Source: Aliirhizobium wenxiniae (GTDB lineage: Bacteria > Pseudomonadota > Alphaproteobacteria > Rhizobiales > Rhizobiaceae). From it: a stretch of DNA of 64,000 bases. Position numbers and translations under genes: made by a program. Where the stretch lies: NCBI RefSeq assembly GCF_014201355.1, contig NZ_JACHEG010000007.1, forward strand, positions 124,001 to 188,000, given 5' to 3'. Numbering within the stretch: position 1 is the stretch's first letter; each line of letters opens with the position of its first letter. This document shows positions 27,235 through 36,909 of this stretch, in pieces. Below the pieces are notes generated by a model that ran no database searches, was not told the origin of the DNA, and saw only the letters and a program-made list of their open reading frames with translations.

Positions 27235-27288
27235 GATCTCTCCGGTTTGCCGCTCTGCATAAAAAGACTAGCACCCCTCTTGCAACAA

Positions 27289-27324
27289 TGAAACTATTGT
27301 TTCACAATTATGAAACACTGAAAC
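27289..27324. promoter_or_regulatory. Cluster of TGAAAC half-sites, likely RpiR operator
   Basis: TGAAAC-TATT-GTTTCA (27289-27304) is a perfect 6-bp dyad. Two more direct TGAAAC copies follow at 27311-27316 and 27319-27324, the last 5 bp before the GAGG RBS. All lie in the 100-bp divergent gap between the RpiR gene and the operon. Confidence 0.55.
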
Positions 27325-27334
27325 AGAGGCCATG

Positions 27335-28072
27335 ATGGCACAACCACGCGTGATCCGGCAGAGAATTTGGGACAGCCTGAAGGCTGTCGCTCGCCCCGAC
27401 ACGCGCTTCCATTTGAGCTTCAGCGAATTCATTCCGGATTTCGAAGGCGTCGAGCAGGCGACCGACCGGATCGCGGCACTTCCCGCTTTTGCAGACAGCA
27501 AACTGGCCTTCGTCACGCCCGACAATTCGATGACCGAACTGCGTCGTCGTCTGATCGTCGAGGGCAAGGCCTTCGTCATGTCGACCTACAACATGCAGCG
27601 CGGCTTTCTCTATATGGCACCGGGCATCGTCCCGCCGGATGCCGCTCCCTTTGCCGCATGGCTCGACGGCATGGAGCATTTCGCTCGCCCCATCAATCTT
27701 GAGGAACTGACCACGATCGGCCGTTTCGACCTGCTCGCCACCGGTGCATCGGCGGTGACGAAGGACGGCATCCGTTTCGGCAAGGGCCATACGTTTTTCG
27801 ACCTCGAATGGGGCATGTTCACCGATCTCGGTCTGGTCGACGAAAAGACGCCGGTCGCGGCCATCGTCCATGATGTCCAGGTGGTCGATGAACAACTGAG
27901 CCCCAGCGAAACCGACATTCAGGTGGATTTCATCGCCACGCCGAGCCGCCTTGCAACGGTCGAGCGCCAGAGCCGGCGTCCCCGCGGCATCAAATGGGAG
28001 CGGCTGACGCGCGACGAAATCGTCGACACGCCGCCGCTCAAGGAACTTGCCCGCATGCGCGGCGTCGCCTGA
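27335..28072 (+). CDS. 5-formyltetrahydrofolate cyclo-ligase-like protein (COG0212 paralogue), copy 1
   Basis: 245 residues. It belongs to the cyclo-ligase (MTHFS) fold family but lacks the enzyme's usual GxGGGYYDR-type loop; the corresponding region reads DGIRFGKGHTFFDLEWGM. Other shared motifs are RFHLSFSEFIPDFEG (N-terminal), TPDN, STYNMQRGF, VHDVQVV and ATPSR. Comparative genomics (Pribat and colleagues) has linked a COG0212 paralogue to thiamin metabolism. Here it opens an operon with an NMT1/ThiY-type transporter, consistent with that. The second ATG (27335) is chosen because the GAGG RBS is 5 nt away; an ATG at 27332 is also possible. The paralogue at 31475-32230 closes the same operon. 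Confidence 0.72.
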   Translation: MAQPRVIRQRIWDSLKAVARPDTRFHLSFSEFIPDFEGVEQATDRIAALPAFADSKLAFVTPDNSMTELRRRLIVEGKAFVMSTYNMQRGFLYMAPGIVPPDAAPFAAWLDGMEHFARPINLEELTTIGRFDLLATGASAVTKDGIRFGKGHTFFDLEWGMFTDLGLVDEKTPVAAIVHDVQVVDEQLSPSETDIQVDFIATPSRLATVERQSRRPRGIKWERLTRDEIVDTPPLKELARMRGVA

Positions 28073-28116
28073 CAGACCGCTTTGAAGACTTCACCCCGAC
28101 AATAAGGAACAGCCCG

Positions 28117-29087
28117 ATGCATCTTTCCCTCAATCGTCGCCATTTCATGGGCCTGATGGGCGCCGCTGCGACCATGCCGATGATGGGCCGCATGGCCTCT
28201 GCCGCCACGCCGTTCAATTTCCAGGCCTCGTGGATCAACGATGCCGAATTCGCCGGTTATTTCCTCGCCGCCGACAAGGGCTATTACAAGGAAGCCGGCC
28301 TTGAGCTGGAATATCTGTCGGGCGGCCCGGACGTCATCCCGGAAAGCTCGATCATCGCCGGCAAGGCCGACCTGACCCTGACCACACCGGACACGACGAT
28401 CAAGGCGATCGTCGAACAGGGCGCACCCTTCAAGATCATCGGCGCCCAGTACCAGAAGAACCCGATCGGCATCGTGTCGCTGGCCAAGAACCCGATCAAG
28501 CAGCCGAAGGACCTGATCGGCAAGACGCTTGCCGTTCCGCCGGTCAACGTCATCTCCGTCGAAGCCATGCTGAAGATCTCCGGCGTAGACCGCGCCCAGG
28601 TCAATATCGTGCCTTACGCCTACGACCCGACCCCGCTGATCAAGGGCGAGATCGACGCCTCGGTCGATTTCACCACCAACGTGCCTTTCACCATCAAACA
28701 GGCCGGCGAAGAGGCAACCTCCTTCCTGCTCTACGATTTCGGCTTCACCATCTTCAACGACACCGTCGTCGTCACCGAAGAGACGCTCAAGGCCAAACGC
28801 AAGGAAATCGTCGCCTTCCTCAAGGCCAGCCGCAAGGGCTGGGAAGAAAACCTCAAGGATCCGGCAGCCTACCCGAAGACCTTTGCCGACACATGGTTCA
28901 AGGGCACCGGCCGCTCGCTCGAAAACGAGGTCTATTTCAACACCGCGCAGAAGCCGCTGATCGAAAATGCAAAGGGCATCTATTCGATGAGCGAGGAAGC
29001 GATCGCCGCCAATATCGAGGCGCTTGCCGCCGTCGGTATCACCGCCAAGCGCGAACACTTCGACACCACCGTTCTCGAAGAAGTTTG

Positions 29088-29088
<1 letters not shown>
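28117..29088 (+). CDS. NMT1/ThiY-type ABC transporter substrate-binding protein
   Basis: 323 residues with a twin-arginine signal (LNRRHFMGLMGAA, cleavage near RMASA). The mature part has the NMT1/THI5-like fold signature: FQASWINDAEFAGYFLAADKGYYKEAGLE (in pieces), then GGPDVIP and a GKADLTLTTPD segment. Such proteins bind pyrimidine precursors of thiamin, sulfonates or similar small compounds. Neighbouring COG0212 paralogues favour a thiamin-related pyrimidine (inference). Start chosen at 28117, with AAGGAAC 8 nt upstream. The stop overlaps the next start (TGATG). Confidence 0.85.
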
Positions 29089-29847
<759 letters not shown>

Positions 29848-29858
<11 letters not shown>

Positions 29859-31458
29859 GACGGCGCTTGGAGCTTCGCCCGAAACGACCAGAGGAACTAC
29901 CGGCTTCCGGCATTGGTCCGCGCTTCGTAACGCGGCGATCCTGCTCGTCCTCTGGGAAATCCTCGGCCGCTTCAAGCTCGTCGCCGGCGGCGCGCTGCCT
30001 GCCCCGACCGAAGTCCTCATCCGCTTCTGGTCGGATCGCGGCGATTATCCCGCCCATATCCTTTCTACCTTTCAGGGCGCATCGCTCGGTTTCCTGATCG
30101 GCAACGGCCTCGCCATCCTCGCCGGCATCCTTTTCGCCGTCTCGCCGGTTGCCGCAAGGCTCGGACGCGGCCTCAATGTCGCGATCTTCGCGCTGCCGCC
30201 GATCGCCATTTCACCGATCCTCGTCCTTACCTTTTCCGGCATGACGCCGCGCGTCGTGCTTGCGGCCCTCGGCTGTTATTTCGTCACCATGAGCGCCACC
30301 GTCACCGGCATCAGCCAGACGGACAGGCGAATGCTCGACGTGGTGCGCGCCTATGGCGGCGGGCGGCTTGCGCTTCTGCGATTGGTCGAGATCCGCGCCG
30401 CCCTGCCCGCCATCCTCGCCGGCCTGCGCGTCGCGGCACCGGCCGCCGTGCTCGGTTCGATCCTGGCGGAATTCGGCGGCGGTGGACGTTTCGGCCTCGG
30501 TGCCTATCTCATCGGCTCGCTCGGCCGTGCGGACCCCGCCCGCCTCTGGGGCATCGGCCTTGCCGCAACGGCAATGGCACTGATCGCCTACGGCATTTTT
30601 TCACTCATCGAGGCCCGCCTTACCCGCTCGACCCGCGCTATCACGGTTGCAGCAACACCGCCCGGCATCCGCTCTGAAGGCAGTCTCCTGTCGACGATTG
30701 CCATCACGCTTGCCTCGATCGCGCTCCCCTTCATCGTCTGGTGGCTGCTCCTGAAAATTCTCGGCACGCCGGCGATGATCGCCAAAACCCCGGCCGGCGT
30801 CTTCGACTATCTCTTCCTCGCCCCCTCGGCGACCTCGGCGCAGACCCGTCTTCTCGCAGCGCTCGGCCAGACCCTGCCGATGACCCTGATCGGCATGGCC
30901 GCCGGCCTCGCCTTCGCCTTCCTGCTGGCGCTCGCCTCGGTCGTGCGCCCCAGCATCGTCCGCTCGTTCATGCCGGTGGCGCTCGTCACGCAGACCATGC
31001 CGCTGGTGGCGCTGACGCCCCTGCTCGTCCTGCTTCTCGGCCGTGGTCCTTCGGTCATCCTGTGGATCACCATTTCGGTCACCTTCTTCCCGGCCTTCGT
31101 CACGCTGGCGCAGGGGCTCGGCATGGTGTCGCGCGGCGCGCTCGATGTGGTGCGCGCCTACGGCGCCAGCCCCTTCACGCAGTTGCGCCTCGTCTCGATC
31201 CCGGCGTCGCTGCCCTATCTCTTCGCCGCCATGCGGCTTGCCGTTCCGCGCGCGCTTCTGGGCGTCATGATCGCCGAATGGCTCGCCACCGGCACCGGGC
31301 TCGGCAATCTCCTGAACCAGTCGCGGGGTTATCTCGACTACGGCATGATCTGGACGGTCGCCGTGGTCTCGGTCCTCATCTCGGTTCTCTTCTATCAAAT
31401 CGTCATCGTCATCGAACGGCATGTGCTGCAAAAGCGCGGCATGCAGCCGGCCGCCTAG
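29848..31458 (+). CDS. ABC transporter permease, two fused BPD_transp modules
   Basis: 536 residues. Most relatives (SsuC/TauC/ThiX type) are about 250-280 residues and act as a homodimer; here two permease modules are joined in one chain. EAA-type loops are seen twice, near residues 162-205 (MLDVVRAYGGGRLALLRLVEI) and near 430-475 (ALDVVRAYGASPFTQLRLVSI), each followed by a GLG-containing segment. About 12 TM segments are expected. The halves differ, so this is an old duplication rather than a recent tandem. Together with the ATPase it forms an importer for the NMT1-type ligand. Confidence 0.88.
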
Positions 31459-31474
31459 TTACAAGGAGCCCCCA

Positions 31475-32230
31475 ATGTCCACTCACGCAGAAATCGCAGA
31501 TCACAAATCTTCCGTACGCGAGCGCGTCTGGACCGAACTGCGCAAGGTCGCCGTCGCCGACAGCCGCTTCCATTTCGATTTCGGCGAATTCATCGCCGAT
31601 TTCGAGGGCGGCGAAGCTGCCGTCAACCACCTGCTCGACAATCCCTATTACCGCGACGCCCGCCTGATTTTCATCACGCCCGACAATTGCCTCGATCGCC
31701 TGCGCTTTCAGGCGCTGAAGGACGGCAAGCTGGTGCTGATGACTACCTATTCGATCAAGCGCGGCTTCTGGCTGCTCGATCCGAAGAAGATCGCTCCGGA
31801 CCTCTATCTCTACGCCTCGACCCTCGACGGCATGGAACGCGTCGGCCAGCATATGACGCTTGCCGATATCCAGACGAAGCTGCCGAATGTCGATTACATG
31901 GTCACCGGCACCGGCGCGATCAATCTGGATGGCGTGCGTTTCGGCAAGGGTCACGGTTTCTTCGATGCAGAATGGGGCATGCTCTACCAGCTCGGCAAGA
32001 TTTCCGTCGAAACCCCCTGCGCCGCCGTTGTCCACGATTGCCAGGTTCTGTCGGAAAAGCTCAACCCCGATGTCTATGACACCGTCGTCGACGTGATCTT
32101 CACGCCGACCCGCGCGATCAATGTCTCGGGCCCGCACAAGCCGACCTGCGGCATCATCTGGGATCGCCTCGACCAGCACATGTTCGACACCATCCCGCCG
32201 CTGCAGGAACTCAAGGCCATGGGCCTCTGA
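31475..32230 (+). CDS. 5-formyltetrahydrofolate cyclo-ligase-like protein (COG0212 paralogue), copy 2
   Basis: 251 residues, clearly homologous to copy 1 at 27335-28072 along its whole length but strongly diverged. Shared blocks are RFHFDFGEFIADFEG, TPDN, TTYSIKRGF, DGVRFGKGHGFFDAEWGM (loop that replaces the cyclo-ligase glycine motif), VHDCQVL and FTPTRA. It is the last gene of the operon, 16 bp after the permease gene, with an AAGGAG RBS 7 nt before ATG 31475. The pair suggests a heteromeric enzyme or two successive steps acting on the imported compound (inference). Confidence 0.72.
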   Translation: MSTHAEIADHKSSVRERVWTELRKVAVADSRFHFDFGEFIADFEGGEAAVNHLLDNPYYRDARLIFITPDNCLDRLRFQALKDGKLVLMTTYSIKRGFWLLDPKKIAPDLYLYASTLDGMERVGQHMTLADIQTKLPNVDYMVTGTGAINLDGVRFGKGHGFFDAEWGMLYQLGKISVETPCAAVVHDCQVLSEKLNPDVYDTVVDVIFTPTRAINVSGPHKPTCGIIWDRLDQHMFDTIPPLQELKAMGL

Positions 32231-32243
32231 TCCTTCATCTTCC

Positions 32244-32269
32244 GGCTATCGGCGGCAGCGCCGGTAGCC
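32244..32269 (+). terminator. Hairpin at the end of the COG0212/ABC operon
   Basis: GGCTATCGGCG and CGCCGGTAGCC form an 11-bp stem (one G-U) with a GCAG loop, 13 bp after the stop codon of copy 2. No T run follows. It marks the probable 3' end of the operon. Confidence 0.5.
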
Positions 32270-32408
32270 ATTCACCACGGGCCAAACTTGACTCAATAAG
32301 TATATTTTTAATTCCCCCATGGATTGCATCGCCAAACAGGGGTAAAGCACCGCCAGAATGCGGTACAGTGACAGTGTCGCCGCGCCTATCCAATTCGCGA
32401 GCACATCC

Positions 32409-33203
32409 ATGGTCTCTCTCCGGCATATCCTTACCGTCGCAACCCTGATCGCATCCTCCTTCACCGCCTCTGTCAGCATGGCGCAGGACGAAAAACCGCT
32501 GCGCATCGCGCTTGCCACCAGCATTTCCAATCAGGCGGCGGAAGTGGCTGCCGAAGAGGCGAAGGCTCAGGGCCTCAACGTCGAACTCGTCGAGTTCAAC
32601 GACTGGAACACGCCGAACATGGCGGTGGCAGACCGGGAAATGGATGCCAACCTCTTCCAGCACATCCCCTATCTCGAATTCACCAATCAGGCCGGCGGCC
32701 GCGATCTCGTCGCCGTCGCCCCTGCCTACGCCACCCCGTTCGGCCTCTATTCGAAAAAATACAAGTCACTGGAAGACCTTCCCGACAACGCGCAGATCGC
32801 CTTCTCCGGCGACGCAGTCAACACCGGCCGTTCGTTGCTTCTCCTCCAGCAGGCGAAGTTCGTCGAGCTGAAACCCGGTACCGGCCATCGCGCCACGCTC
32901 GAAGACGTCGTCAAGTGGGTGAAGCCGCTGCAGATCACTCAGCTCGATGGCCCGCAGATCGCCCGTGCGCTCGATGATGTCGACGCCGCCGCCACCTATC
33001 CGACCTTCGCCAAGCTTGCAGGCCTCGATCCAGCCTCTGGCCTGATCTTCGAGAACGACCCGATCTACGCCTTCCAGTTCGTCACCCGGCCGGACATGCG
33101 CGACGATCCGCGCCTGCGCAAATTCATTGACATCTACCGCGGTTCTGACGCTGTAAAGGCAAAGCTCCGCTCGCTTTACGGCGACCTCGTCTCGTTCCCT
33201 TAA
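32409..33203 (+). CDS. MetQ/NlpA-family substrate-binding protein (orphan)
   Basis: 264 residues with a Sec signal peptide (HILTVATLIASSFTASVSMA, then cleavage before QDEK). There is no lipobox Cys, unlike the usual lipoprotein MetQ. The fold signature is seen in VEFNDWNTPNMAVADREMDANLFQHIPYL (in pieces) and YATPFGLYSKKYKSLEDLP. No ATPase or permease gene of the MetNI type is next to it, so it must use components from elsewhere or act as a scavenger. The next gene is a lipoate ligase 44 bp downstream. Start at ATG 32409 gives a clean signal peptide; an upstream in-frame ATG at 32358 would bury it. Confidence 0.8.
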   Translation: MVSLRHILTVATLIASSFTASVSMAQDEKPLRIALATSISNQAAEVAAEEAKAQGLNVELVEFNDWNTPNMAVADREMDANLFQHIPYLEFTNQAGGRDLVAVAPAYATPFGLYSKKYKSLEDLPDNAQIAFSGDAVNTGRSLLLLQQAKFVELKPGTGHRATLEDVVKWVKPLQITQLDGPQIARALDDVDAAATYPTFAKLAGLDPASGLIFENDPIYAFQFVTRPDMRDDPRLRKFIDIYRGSDAVKAKLRSLYGDLVSFP

Positions 33204-33247
33204 AAGCGCGCAGCAAAAAGCAGTTATTCAGGTTGGGAAGCTAAAAG

Positions 33248-34297
33248 ATGCACGGTGAATACAAGGTTCAAGGCGGAAAGCTGGTTGTCGTCGATCTCGA
33301 TGTCCGTGACGGCATTCTCGCCAATGTCCAAGTCTCGGGCGACTTCTTTCTCGAACCGGCAGAAGCACTCGAGGACATCCGCGCCTCTCTCGAAGGCCTG
33401 ACCGCCTCCTCCGCGGTGGAAGACATCATCGCCGCAGTGCGCACAGGCCTGCGCCCCGGCGCGGAAATGATTGGCTTCAGCCCGGAAGCTGTCGCCATCG
33501 CCGTCCGCCGCGCACTCGGCGTCACCGGCACATGGCGCGATTACGAGTGGCAGATCATCGAGACCCCGGCGCTGACCCCGGCCCTGCATGTCGCCATGGA
33601 TGAGGTTCTGGCCAAGGAAGTCGCGTCCGGCCGTCGTGGCCCTTGCCTGCGTTTCTGGGAATGGGAGCGTCCGGCCATCATTCTCGGCGGCTTTCAGTCG
33701 CTCCGCAACGAAGTGGATATGGAAGCCGCCGCGGAATTCGGCATCGAGACAGTCCGCCGCATCACCGGTGGCGGCGCCATGCTCGTCGAACCCGGAAACA
33801 GCGTGACCTATTCGCTTTACGTACCGGGCGAACTGGTGCGCGACATGAGCTTTGCCGATTCCTACGCCTTCCTCGACGACTGGGTGCTGAAGGCGCTGAT
33901 CTCGCTCGGCATCGACGCCTTCTACAAGCCGCTCAACGACATCTCCAGTTCCAAGGGCAAGATCGGCGGTGCGGCGCAGAAGCGTTTCTCCTCCGGTGCC
34001 GTCCTTCACCACGTCACCATGGCCTATGACATGGACGCCGAAAAGATGGTCAAGGTCCTGCGCATCGGTCGCGAAAAACTCAGCGACAAGGGTACGACGA
34101 GCGCCGTGAAGCGCGTCGATCCGCTGCGCAGCCAGACCGGCCTTCCCCGCGCGGAGATCATCCGCCGCATGAAGGAAACCTTCATCTCGCTGAACGGCGG
34201 CACGCCGGGCACCATTTCCGACGAGGAATATGCGGCAGCTGAAAAGCTCGCTGCAGAGAAATTCAGCAGCGAAGAGTGGTTGCGCCACATCCCGTAA
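33248..34297 (+). CDS. lplA: Lipoate-protein ligase A with N-terminal accessory domain
   Basis: 349 residues. The C-terminal catalytic part (about 95-345) shows RRITGGGAMLVEPGNSVTYSL (in part), the lipoate/ATP-binding loop, and the catalytic-type Lys in GKIGGAAQKR. The first about 85 residues (MHGEYKVQGGKLVVVDLDVRDG) look like the Lip_prot_lig_C accessory domain that in E. coli LplA sits at the C-terminus. So the domain order is swapped. The protein activates free lipoate and transfers it to E2/GcvH-type carrier proteins. AAGCTAAAAG precedes the ATG, a weak RBS. A convergent terminator follows. Confidence 0.82.
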   Translation: MHGEYKVQGGKLVVVDLDVRDGILANVQVSGDFFLEPAEALEDIRASLEGLTASSAVEDIIAAVRTGLRPGAEMIGFSPEAVAIAVRRALGVTGTWRDYEWQIIETPALTPALHVAMDEVLAKEVASGRRGPCLRFWEWERPAIILGGFQSLRNEVDMEAAAEFGIETVRRITGGGAMLVEPGNSVTYSLYVPGELVRDMSFADSYAFLDDWVLKALISLGIDAFYKPLNDISSSKGKIGGAAQKRFSSGAVLHHVTMAYDMDAEKMVKVLRIGREKLSDKGTTSAVKRVDPLRSQTGLPRAEIIRRMKETFISLNGGTPGTISDEEYAAAEKLAAEKFSSEEWLRHIP

Positions 34298-34330
34298 GGT
34301 GACATCCCGGCGCGGAAGCGCCGTTTCACC
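34298..34330. terminator. Bidirectional hairpin between lplA and gntR
   Basis: CGGCGC-GGAA-GCGCCG forms the core, flanked by GGTGA/TCACC arms, in the 33-bp gap between the convergent genes. Confidence 0.55.
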
Positions 34331-35059
34331 TCACCGCGTCACGGTAAAGACCGCAAGGTTTTCCGGCATCTCGACACCCGTCATGATGGCGTCCAGATGA
34401 GCATGGATGGCCTCGGCCGCGCGGTCGGGGTCATGGTCGCGTATGGCGTTGAAGATCGCCGTATGCTCCTTGATCAGCCGCGCGATCCGGCCCGGTTTCG
34501 GCAGGCTCAGGTGGCAGTAACGATCCACCTTGATCTTCACCGACTTGATGATGTCCCATATGCCCGGATAACCCGCGGCTTCCGCAATCAGCGTATGGAA
34601 CGTGTCGTCGGTCCGGCGGAACCCTTCGTAATCCGCCTCTGCCGCCTGCACCTTCTGCAATTCGAGATTGGCGCGCAGCGTCGCGATCTGCGTCCGGCTG
34701 GCTTTCAACGCCGCCGCCCTGACCGTCACATCCTCCAGCGCCTTTCTGACAACGATCGCCTCCGGCAGCGTATCGAGCGCGATACGCGCGACAAAAGTTC
34801 CAGATTGCGGCAGGATCTCGATCAGCTTTTCGTTCGACAGCCGCAGGATTGCCTCGCGCACCGGTGTGCGGCTGACGCCAAACTGCGCGGCGATCTCCTT
34901 TTCCAAAATAGGATCGCCCGGATAACGACGCAGTGAAACGATGTCGTTCCAAAGGACCTGATAGATCAGCGCCGAGGTACTGGCACTGCGCAGGTCCAGT
35001 TCGTCGCGTATGCTCGCCAGGCTTTTTCGCTGCTCCTGCGGGGGATTATTATCCTCCAT
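34331..35059 (-). CDS. GntR family regulator (FCD type)
   Basis: 242 residues when started at ATG 35059, which has AGAAGG 6 nt upstream. The winged HTH (about 30-95) includes EKEIAAQFGVSRTPVREAILRL, the GntR signature. The C-terminal all-helical FCD domain (about 105-230) shows a Asp/His pattern (DDTFHTLIAEAAG ... HLDAIM) used for metal-dependent ligand binding, usually a carboxylic acid. It is the last gene of the LctP-cupin-ADH cluster, 118 bp after the dehydrogenase, so it probably controls that cluster. Confidence 0.85.
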   Translation of the reverse strand: MEDNNPPQEQRKSLASIRDELDLRSASTSALIYQVLWNDIVSLRRYPGDPILEKEIAAQFGVSRTPVREAILRLSNEKLIEILPQSGTFVARIALDTLPEAIVVRKALEDVTVRAAALKASRTQIATLRANLELQKVQAAEADYEGFRRTDDTFHTLIAEAAGYPGIWDIIKSVKIKVDRYCHLSLPKPGRIARLIKEHTAIFNAIRDHDPDRAAEAIHAHLDAIMTGVEMPENLAVFTVTR

Positions 35060-35176
35060 ATCAACCTTCTCACGGCTTGTTCTTGGTATTCGGGATCGCA
35101 CGCGCGAATCCGCCCCTCTTTGCTGCCGAGCATGGCCCGGCAGCGATCGGCTTGTCAAAGGTGCAGCGTGTTCAGA

Positions 35177-36304
35177 TCACAGCATGGTTTCGAGGATTTC
35201 GACCATGGTTTCCGGGGTCAGCTTGCGCGGATTGAAATCCGTCGACCGACCAACGCCATTCCTGACGATATCGGGGATAGCCTCGCGGGTAACACCCAAG
35301 GTCGAAAGACGCGTCGGCGCTCCGAGCTTTTCCATCTTGGCTTCGAAAGCCAAAGCGAATTCCTCGACCGTGCCGAACCCCAGAACCGTCAGAAGGTCAT
35401 CGAACCAGGGACCGAGCTCCGCCTTGTTGAAGCGCAGGAAGGCCGGCACATAAATCGCGCAGGCCAGTCCGTGGCGCAGGTCGTAGTCCAGCGTCAGCGG
35501 ATAGGAAAGCGGATGCAGCGCCGTATTGCCGATCATCGCCATCTGCGTGCCGCCGATCACGCTGCCGAGCGTTACCTTTTCGATCGCGTCACGATCCTTG
35601 TCGAGGCAGGCAGCCTCGATATTGCGGAAGATCAGCACGATGGCGCGAAACGCCATCGCCCGCGTCATGTCGTTTGCGCGCGTCGACCAGAAACCTTCAA
35701 GCGCCTGGGTCATCGCATCGAGCGAGGTGGAAACCGCAACCGCCGTCGGCATGCTGAGCGTCAGTGCGGGATCGACGATCGCATGGTCCGGGAAGGCCTC
35801 GGGATAGGCAATCGCTGGCTTGGCATTCTTTTCCCTGTCGGTGACGACGGCAAAAGGCGTAACCTCGCTGCCGGTACCGGCCGTCGTCGGCACGGCGATC
35901 AGCGGCAGCCCGCGTCCAGCCGGCTTCCTTTCGCGATAGAGATATTCCCGGATGGAGCCTTCATTCTTCTGCAGAAGTGCGACACATTTGGCCGCATCCA
36001 GCACACTGCCACCACCGATCGCAACGATGATATCGGCACCACTCTCCCGGCAACGGGCCGCCGCCGTATCGACCGTCCCGATCGACGGATTTTCCTCGAT
36101 GTCGGTGAAGATCGTCAGGTCGGCCGAGCCGACCAGTTGCTTCAACCCCGCCTCGCCGACGCGATTGAGGAAACTGCGTCCAATCATCGCAAATACATGA
36201 CGGCCACCCAAATTCGAAATCATATCGGGTAGGGTCGACAATCGATCCCAACCGAAATGGACCGCAGTCGGCAATCTGAAATCCCAATTTGAACCCGTCA
36301 TCAT
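35177..36304 (-). CDS. Iron-containing-type alcohol dehydrogenase
   Basis: 375 residues of the group III (Fe-ADH) family. The N-terminal Rossmann-like domain has the NAD-binding GGGSVLDAAK (98-107). The metal-ligand positions can be read as D196 (SLDAMTQ), Q200, H264 (ALHPLSYPL) and H278 (RHGLACA). In FucO the second ligand is His, so Q200 is a departure. The region SLDAMTQALEGFWSTRAND resembles the phosphonoacetaldehyde-reductase-like subgroup. It reduces an aldehyde or oxidises an alcohol in the pathway served by the LctP-type permease. Start 36304 has GGAG 5 nt upstream. Confidence 0.82.
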   Translation of the reverse strand: MMTGSNWDFRLPTAVHFGWDRLSTLPDMISNLGGRHVFAMIGRSFLNRVGEAGLKQLVGSADLTIFTDIEENPSIGTVDTAAARCRESGADIIVAIGGGSVLDAAKCVALLQKNEGSIREYLYRERKPAGRGLPLIAVPTTAGTGSEVTPFAVVTDREKNAKPAIAYPEAFPDHAIVDPALTLSMPTAVAVSTSLDAMTQALEGFWSTRANDMTRAMAFRAIVLIFRNIEAACLDKDRDAIEKVTLGSVIGGTQMAMIGNTALHPLSYPLTLDYDLRHGLACAIYVPAFLRFNKAELGPWFDDLLTVLGFGTVEEFALAFEAKMEKLGAPTRLSTLGVTREAIPDIVRNGVGRSTDFNPRKLTPETMVEILETML

Positions 36305-36484
36305 CGTCACTCCAATATCTTTTATACATGCTTCAAAAACCAATAGGCCGCCGGTAATTCCGCTTTTCCGACAAGGCAAAGGAGCGGAGTTGGAGAGGTG
36401 ATCAGCCCCGCCCGTTTCCGCTCCTCCGATCAAGCCATCAAAGCGCTTAGGGGTCGCAAAGACAGCCTATTGGATTTTAATATA

Positions 36485-36874
36485 TCACTTAGGGCCCTCA
36501 ATTGGAAGGCCGTGCTTGGCCATCAGCTGCAGGTAGTCTTCACGCGGCGGCACGAAGATGTCGATACCGCGGAAACCGGTCGTCGTGCGGCCGCCATGCG
36601 GCACGTTCGACGGATGGACGCAGACATCGCCGGCTTCCATCAGGAAGGTTTCATCGCCGCAGGTATGTTCTTCCGTACCTTCGAGAATGACCAGGATCTG
36701 CACGGCTTCATGGCTGTGCATCGGGAATACGCATCCGGGAGGATTGGTGATGAAGCTGAGCAGGGCGGGGCCTGCAGCGACGAAGCGCGTGCTGGATTGT
36801 TCTGTCAGCGGCACCAGCGGAATATCCTCGATCGTGTAGCAGTATTTCGATTTGTTGGTTGCTTTGTAGACCAT
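36485..36874 (-). CDS. Cupin-domain protein
   Basis: 129 residues, a single cupin_2 barrel. Motif 1 is PGCVFPMHSHEAVQILVILEG (in part) with metal-ligand His-x-His and Glu/Gln positions; motif 2 is EAGDVCVHPSNVPHGG with the last His. It could be an isomerase, lyase or sensor acting on the substrate of the cluster. An AGGAG RBS lies 9 nt before the ATG. It is 35 bp downstream of the LctP-type permease gene and 180 bp upstream of the dehydrogenase. Confidence 0.78.
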   Translation of the reverse strand: MVYKATNKSKYCYTIEDIPLVPLTEQSSTRFVAAGPALLSFITNPPGCVFPMHSHEAVQILVILEGTEEHTCGDETFLMEAGDVCVHPSNVPHGGRTTTGFRGIDIFVPPREDYLQLMAKHGLPIEGPK

Positions 36875-36909
36875 AGCTGGTTCTCCTATTTTCAGTCATG
36901 TTCGAGGCT

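Noticed and set aside
27235..27334. A TPP (THI-box) riboswitch before the COG0212/ABC operon.
   Set aside because: The gap is only 100 bp and is filled with TGAAAC repeats; no TPP consensus (CUGAGA...) was found.
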